In this document: positions 58,286-64,000 of the stretch, piece by piece
Layout: each line of letters begins with the position of its first letter
Position numbering within the stretch: the stretch's first letter is position 1
Source of the DNA: Costus lasius
Lineage: Eukaryota > Streptophyta > Magnoliopsida > Zingiberales > Costaceae
Length of the DNA stretch: 64,000 nt
Direction of reading: 5' to 3'
NCBI GenBank assembly: GCA_027563935.2
Contig: CM050453.2
Location: forward strand, 89,192,665-89,256,664
Made by a program: the position numbers and the translations under genes
The notes under the pieces: generated by a model
Databases searched by the model: none
What the model was told of the DNA's origin: nothing
Seen by the model: the letters and a program-made list of their open reading frames with translations, nothing else

Positions 58286-59334
58286 GATAGGCCTATTTGA
58301 ATCATGGCCAGACCTTGATGAATTTCTTAGGCCGTGATCGTCTCGTCAAAATCCAGAAGTCAACTTTCATGTCAGTCATGGCCAGACCGTGATTACTTTC
58401 TTGGGCCGTAATTGTCTCACAACTTCGTCAGAAATCCACAGTGCCATTCACGACTAGACCATGATTATTGTTATGGGCCGTGATGGAAGTCTATCAGAAT
58501 CTACAGTGTTGATCACAGCTAGGCTGTGATCATAATCACAGGTCATGATTGCTTCCGCCTCTTCACCTTCAACTCATTTTTCACTAGATCGAAGGCTCTA
58601 AAAAATCTAGAAAATTTAGGAAAAATCATAAATCAAGAGATAAGAGGAAGGTGAAGCATTGGGGCATAAAAGCCCTCTTTTTCATGATGATTAGGGGAGG
58701 CAAATCAATGACTAAAGCATCTAGGGCGAGAAGAATGGTGACAGGCAATTTTAAGGCAATTTTTGAGCGATTTTGTAGCATCTCTTCACCAATCTAGGAG
58801 GAAATGTTTGCATCATCCTCTTCTATCTCCCCTTAGTCTTTGTTTCTTATTTTCATTGTCCATTTGAGAGATTTGTGATGAACAACATAGCTATAATAGT
58901 TTAAACTTTTAATCAGGACTCAGATGGTGCCCACTGACTTGACATATCTTATGAATTGAGTTTATCTGATGCTAAGGAGTTATTTCTGAGCATATTCTAT
59001 CTTGCTATGTTATTTTTATAATTTTACCTTGATCAAGTAATTTTATGTTTTAGACACCATGAGAAGTACTGAAAGGAGAATCGTGACGTCGGATCTACAA
59101 GATAGAACTTTTGAATTGCTAACACGAAAGAGGTTAGGATTCATTCAAGGGTAATATAGTTTGTCATAGAACTTAATGGATTTGCTTAAATCGATAAGCC
59201 ATGAAAGTAGGAGATCGATTTATGTAGGTACCGAGTTGTGTTGCTGAATCGAGACCTATTATCATGGTTTTACATCTTTTTGAACAATATTTACTAGTGA
59301 ATCGAGACCTATTATCATGGTTTTACATCTTTTT
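58286..59334 (+). repeat. Athila-like LTR fragment 1, plus orientation
   Basis: Begins at the pol break. It carries GGCCGTGAT/GGCCGTAAT words like other U3 arrays, then CTGAAAGGAGAATCGTGA and GGATCTACAAGATAGAAC, which match a diverged stretch in fragment 2 near 60550. It ends in a 37-bp direct repeat (59245-59281 and 59298-59334, period 53). Confidence 0.5.
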
Positions 59335-61034
59335 CTAACTTATTGCATTGATTTTCTTCAGAAGCTTTACTACTTGTCATGTTTATTTGAATACAGGATA
59401 ATTCACTCGCTTTTAGAGCTATATGGAAGTATATTTACATCCCCGAGTGAATCAGGAATCTTGATAAGAACTTTGGCTTCAAACGGGACTAATTTCAACA
59501 ATTACGGCTGAGGCCATAATCTACATTATAATCGTAATTCTCTCATTGGTTACCCAATAGACCCGTTTTTATGCGAGCATAGTCATAATCCAAAGTCATG
59601 CCCATAACTTCCTCGACGGCAACCTTTTGGATGAAAAAGACCTTGACAAGAAAATTACAGGCACGACCATAATTCATCAAGGCCATAATCTTCTTATCAG
59701 CGATTTTCGATGTTACAACTATGGCCGTAAATCAAGCCAAGGCCATACTGCTCACCCATAAATTTTCAGACGGATTAGACTTCTACACCAAGATTACGGG
59801 TATGGTCATAATCTGCCTCATGACTGTAATCTCGCAGCAGCCACATTAATTACCAGCCGTCAAAATTTAAATGCTCACAACTCTCTCGTTTTAACTCTGA
59901 TTTGGACATTCCTGGAGTCAAAACAAAGAGAATTAAATGAGCTACATTTATGTGAGTGTTTCAAAAAGTTAAAGACTGCAATGAATGCATTATAATTATG
60001 GCCGTAATTGCCATTACACCCGTAATCATGGAGCCAACTACATTAAATGAGCCATAACTTTCTCGTCTTAAATTTGTATTGGACGTTCTTGGTGCCAAAA
60101 CGTCAAGAATTTAAAGGGCTATCAATGCATTCATTCAGAAGACACTTTTGACTCTATTTAAGGGGTGAAAATCAAGTTACAAAGGGATGAGTTCTGGTGA
60201 GAGGTGGAAATTCTGGTCGAGAGCAAAGGGGAGAAGAAGATCTTGGTGCGCCACTCTAGAAGGCTTGAAGAAGGATAGTTGTTGCCCTTCCTTGAAGAGT
60301 TTTCTTCTTTCTCTCTTCAATCATCTCTTTGTTTCTTCCTTCTCTTAGAGATTTGTATTGAATTGACGCTATGAAAGTGTAATCTTCTTTATCGGAACGA
60401 GGGTGTAGTCGAGTTGTGTGTATCTTCTATTCGAACTTGTTTTCTTATAGCAAATGCAATTTTACTTTGAGTTTATTGGATCTATGCTATTTTACTGCTA
60501 GTATTGCTTTGATCACGCAATTACTTTTCTTAGGCACCGCAAGATGGAATGAAAGGAGAATTGCGATGCTAGATCTACTGGATCGAACATGCTTTGAGCT
60601 ATCAAGAATTAGGGCAGGATTTGTGTGAGAAACTTTATGATATCTCTGAACCCATTGAATCAATCTAGATCCAGTTTGCCACAAAAGTAGGACGCTGATC
60701 TAGATTGACACCGGATTGCACCGTCGAAAGAGGGTAATTTGTACCATTAGATATCTCTTTGAATACTTTAAAGTTGCATTGTTATGATACTATCTTGCTC
60801 AAGTTTAAGATCCGCCAATGAGATCAACCCGAAGTTCTGATGTCTGTAAACCTTATTTTCTATCCAGAATTTTCTCTTGCTAAATTCGGTTGTAACTTGC
60901 ATTTAGTTGTATCTGATTTACTTTCTATAATTTCAAATATTTAACCGATTATTTAGCTATTGATTTACCATCTCTTGACTCTTAAGTACTACTATGATAA
61001 ACTGTTACGCTTGGGGTTAGTAGTACAGTATACA
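59335..61034 (+). repeat. Athila-like 5' LTR (fragment 2)
   Basis: Ends in TATACA directly before a CCAAGTTTTGGTGCC primer-site context, as Athila LTRs do. GGCCGTAAT/GGCCATAAT words cluster at 59500-60060. A TCTATTTAAGGGG stretch near 60153 may be the TATA region. The left boundary is not resolved. No gene inside; short frames are unsupported. Confidence 0.55.
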
Positions 61035-61042
61035 CCAAGTTT

Positions 61043-61062
61043 TGGTGCCGTCGCCGGGGACA
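61043..61062 (+). other. Primer-binding site, tRNA-Asp type (Athila-like)
   Basis: TGGTGCCGTCGCCGGGGAC closely follows the Athila primer site (TGGCGCCGTTGCCGGGGA), with two changes. It fixes the orientation and lineage of this element. Confidence 0.8.
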
Positions 61063-61199
61063 GGCACTAATATCAAAGTGATTAAAGAATTGGTAGACTA
61101 GATGTATTGCTTTTGTTCTTGTTTTTGTTTTGTTTCTTTGTTATTGTGATTTAGTTTTTCTCTCAAACTTTGTTTATTGAGCTTAACTATTATATGCGT

Positions 61200-61838
61200 A
61201 GAGGTTTATGATCAGGTGGATTAGAAGATCTATACGAGCTTGATCAGGAAATCAAAAGGACGTTCCATCACAGAAGAAGACTAAAGGAATTGAGTGATAA
61301 AGAGATATCGAGGAGAACTGAACCTATTCCTATTGATCTGACAATGGCAAACAACAACAGAACTCTGAAAGATTTTGTTGCCCCAAATGTGTAGGGTTTT
61401 CACTCAAGTATTTCTTGACCTCCAGTGGAGGCTAATAATTTTGAGATAAAGCCCTCTCTCTTATCGATGGTTCAATATAACCAATTTGAAGACCCACATT
61501 CTGTAGATCCAAACATGCACCTGTCAATATTCTTGGAGTTCTGCGATACCAAAAAGATGAATAGAGTTTATAGTGATGCACTATGATTACGACTCTTCCC
61601 ATTTTCTCATCGAGATAGAGCACAGAATTGGCTATATTCTCTACAACCAGAGTTGCAGAGTCGCTTACAACTTGGGAACAACTTTCCCATGCATTCCTCT
61701 CAAAATACTTTCCCTCAAGCAAGACTGTTCAACTACGAAACCAAATCACTGGTTTCACCCAAAAAGAAGGGGAATTATTATATAAAGCTTGGGAGTGATT
61801 CAAGGAGCTTCAACACCTATGCCCACACCACAGCTTAG
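61200..61838 (+). pseudogene. Athila-like gag remnant
   Basis: After a leader, frames read LYELDQEIKRTFHHRRR, then MANNNRTLKDFVAPNV, then LRLFPFSHRDRAQNWLYSL, matching the N-terminal half of Athila gag (ANNRTLKELAAP, LRAFPFSLKDSAKDWLY). Several stops break it. It is truncated near 61838. It belongs to the LTR and primer site to its left, not to the pol fragment at 56389. Confidence 0.75.
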
Positions 61839-62460
61839 AAAAATGGGTAATTGTTCATACATTTTACCATTTTCTTTTTGCCAAGGGCAAGTATAAGATT
61901 TTATAATATCAAAAGAAGATATGTTACAAAAATATGTACATCACTCCTACACAATCGTTACCCCTGCCTAAAGAAAATCCGGCAGAGTCTCCCCTGAATA
62001 CCCTAGCGCATGAGGGATGCAAAACATACTAACAACCCGCCTACCCAAAAGGAAAACCAAACTACCAAAGGACCGAATAATATGTTACGACAGCACATAC
62101 AAACATTTGTACTCAAATCGGGGAATACAGAGCACATTCAAACATTTCGGTGATCTAGGTATTTCGTTGGGTGAATAGCTGTAGAGCAGCAAATAAGGCA
62201 GTGTTGCCAGTTTGGGCCGCCGGGTTGCTCTAAATCACCTCTCAGGACTTGCATTTGAAGGAGCATTTGCTGCTCATGAGCGCTAATCTTGCAACAGCCC
62301 AAACCTGTGCGCTGATTTGGGGAGGACATTTGCGTGGCTTCCCTGCAAATAAGGTAGTGACGAGGGGCACAAAAGAGAAGAGAATGCAGGATGACTGAAT
62401 ATCTACTGCAAATGAGAAAAATAAGGCAGCAAAAGGCGAGTAAAAACAGCATGAGGAGAA
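61839..62460. other. Junction DNA and probable LINE 3' UTR
   Basis: No recognisable gene. It lies downstream of the LINE frame on the minus strand, so part of it is probably LINE 3' UTR. No clear poly-T marks the LINE end. Confidence 0.4.
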
Positions 62461-63565
62461 TTAGGTGGCGGATTGAGGTGTTCCAAGATCCGTCCACAGG
62501 TTTGAGAAAGCCTGAAAATAGGGATCAAGATGTGCTTGGGGGATATAGCTCCTGAGCTTTGCTTTGACGTCTAAGACCAGAGAAAGGAGGAAATCCATGA
62601 GGCCTCTTTTGTTTGCGTGGGTATCCATTATGCGGTTATTGCGATATCTCCATATGCAGTAAAAGGCACCGGAAAACATTAACTTGTTGATGTAAGACTG
62701 GACCGGGTTCACCTGTCTTCCTTGGAGGCTTAAGAATTGAATAAGAGCCTCCTCGCATGTGTTAGAGGTGAGGGGGAGATCACATCTCCGGGAGATCAGG
62801 CTTCGGTATTGGGTAAAAATCTCACATTGCAGAAAAAGGTGGTCCAGAGTCTCAGGGCATGAATTACAAAGCATGCAGGTGGGATGCTGAACAACTCCCC
62901 AGTCATGCAGGCGAGCCCTGGTACAGAGCCGGCCTTTACAGAGAAGCCAGAGAAAGAAGGAGTGGCATGGTATGCGTCCTTTAAACCAGACTAGGTGTTG
63001 TCAGATTACCTCCGAACCTTGGACTTGGCTCTCATATGAAGATCTGAGAGTGAACTTACCATGGGGAGTGCGATTCCAAACTATAATATCTGAGTTGAGA
63101 TTTTGGTGAATATGAACCCAGGGGATAGTAGCAAAGATGTCAAGGAGGCTCGTAGATCTAGGGCGAGGAAGGTCCCATTGTTTGTTTGCGATGAGCGCTG
63201 AGCCGGGTGCTTCTCCTGGGGGGATTTCCAAATTGGAAGTCCTCCACAAGGTCCATTAGTAAGCTAGGCCGAAGCCATGGGTCAAGCCATAGTTTGATGG
63301 AGTCCCCATTGGCGATTTTATACCCCACCATCTGTATACAAATGTCGCGTGCCTTGAGGAGAGCACGCATGGGCCACGGGGTATGTCCGGATAGTTTGAC
63401 CGACCAAATGGTGTCCGACTGAAGATACCTTTCGTGGATCCATTTAACCCATAAAGATTTTTTTTCTTGAATAATGTTCCAAATATGCCTTGAAAAGGAG
63501 GCATGGTTGAGCTTGTCTATGTCACAGAGGCCTAGCCCATTGTGGGATGTGGGCTTAGTAATGTT
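62461..63565 (-). pseudogene. LINE ORF2 C-terminal part (RT tail and zf-RVT)
   Basis: The minus strand reads NGLGLCDIDKLNHASFSRHIW and LWVKWIHERYLQ, the usual LINE segment after the RT fingers and palm. It continues through LWLDPWL to SDIIVWNRTPHGKFTLRSSY and the zf-RVT zinc-binding region FFLWLLCKGRLCTRARLHDWG...CMLCN..PETLDHLFLQC, ending with WRYRNNRIMD and a stop at 62461. One frameshift (63158-63249) and one TGA (63001) break it. The upstream RT and endonuclease are cut off by the LTR at 63566. No RNase H domain follows, unlike the LINE at 12.5 kb. Confidence 0.85.
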
Positions 63566-64000
63566 TGTTGGGAAACCCCGGGGACATTTTACAATTTTCA
63601 GAGTCATAGACATACATATTACGCAGCGGAAGAATGTCCCCGAAATCGGCCGGTCCCATAAACCCAGTGAAGATCGCAAGCAAGAGAGTCGACACGATGA
63701 GTTAGGAAATACCTTAAGAGCAATTTGGAGTGATGCCGATGTAGGCGCCCAAGTGCGCGCCCTCTGCAGTCTCACACACGGATCTCTTGAGTTCTCTTCT
63801 TCTACGCCCGGTGCTAGCCTCGGGAAGAAGATCAAAGCCTTAGGGAGATGCTCCACTTCACTTGCGCCACCAAGAGGAAAGGATGCGCCAAGAGAGGAAG
63901 GAAACAACCCAAGCCGCCAAGAGGAAAGGAAGGAGAAACTCTCGGCTATGGAAGAAGGAAGATGCGCCCTTGCTCCTAGCACTCGCCCCTCTTCTTGTGT
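63566..64000 (-). repeat. Copia LTR, partial at window end
   Basis: Starts TGTTGGGAAACCCCGGGG inside the LINE frame and runs off the window. It shares GCAGCGGAAGAA, GCGCCCAAGTGCGCGCCCTCTGC and GTGCTAGCCTCGGG with the LTR at 42847 and, more distantly, C1. Whether it is solo or part of an element cannot be told here. Confidence 0.7.

Noticed and set aside
42847..64000. Endogenous pararetrovirus (caulimovirid) sequence
   Set aside because: All RT-bearing sequences here carry copia, Athila-like or LINE signatures with LTRs or LINE zinc regions; no movement-protein or caulimovirid coat motif was seen.

Overview
The window is nuclear DNA of a flowering plant. It holds two ordinary single-exon genes with GC-rich coding sequence in AT-rich surroundings, plus dense layers of plant-type transposable elements. 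The GC-rich coding style fits a monocot best, but I cannot name a species. No tRNA, rRNA or CRISPR locus was found.

Layout. 0.3-1.9 kb: an organic cation/carnitine transporter (minus strand). 2-10 kb: AT-rich, gene-free DNA with a 246-bp hairpin element, short tandem repeats and a 1-kb degenerate array. 10.6-17.2 kb: a DNA-transposon zone with three hAT-type elements bounded by TAG/CTA-like inverted ends and 8-bp target duplications. One of them carries a fragment of a TM9SF (nonaspanin/EMP70) gene and another carries an unidentified GC-rich insert. A dead LINE and a possible solo LTR lie between them. 20.2-21.4 kb: an F-box/DUF295 gene (minus strand). 22-30 kb: gene-free, with two copies of one MITE family, a solo Athila-like LTR and a decayed Ty3 integrase.

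30-58 kb is a nest of LTR retrotransposons. A minus-oriented Athila-like LTR (starting at 30091) was split by a 10.4-kb minus-strand copia element (C1, 30260-40673), which had itself received a solo Athila-like LTR and a hAT MITE. Farther right, a plus-strand Athila-like gag-pro-RT-RNase H pseudogene is split by a minus-oriented solo LTR (45378-56388). That LTR is split in turn by a young 9.1-kb copia element (C2, 46216-55300) with identical-length LTRs and a perfect 5-bp duplication. Removing the inner insertions puts the outer reading frame back in register. 58-64 kb: more Athila-like LTR sequence with a tRNA-Asp-type primer site and a gag remnant, a dead LINE, and a copia LTR running off the window end.

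The most interesting signal is a set of three bulged hairpins in the untranslated leader of both copia elements, at conserved spacing and about 185 nt before gag. Their stem sequences differ while pairing is largely kept. Other notable points are the TM9SF fragment inside a hAT element, palindromic-word arrays directly upstream of an LTR TATA box, and premature stops that mostly look like C-to-T decay of methylated CHG sites.

All alignments, counts and foldings were done by eye. LTR difference counts are manual, and family names rest on recognised protein motifs, not on database searches.
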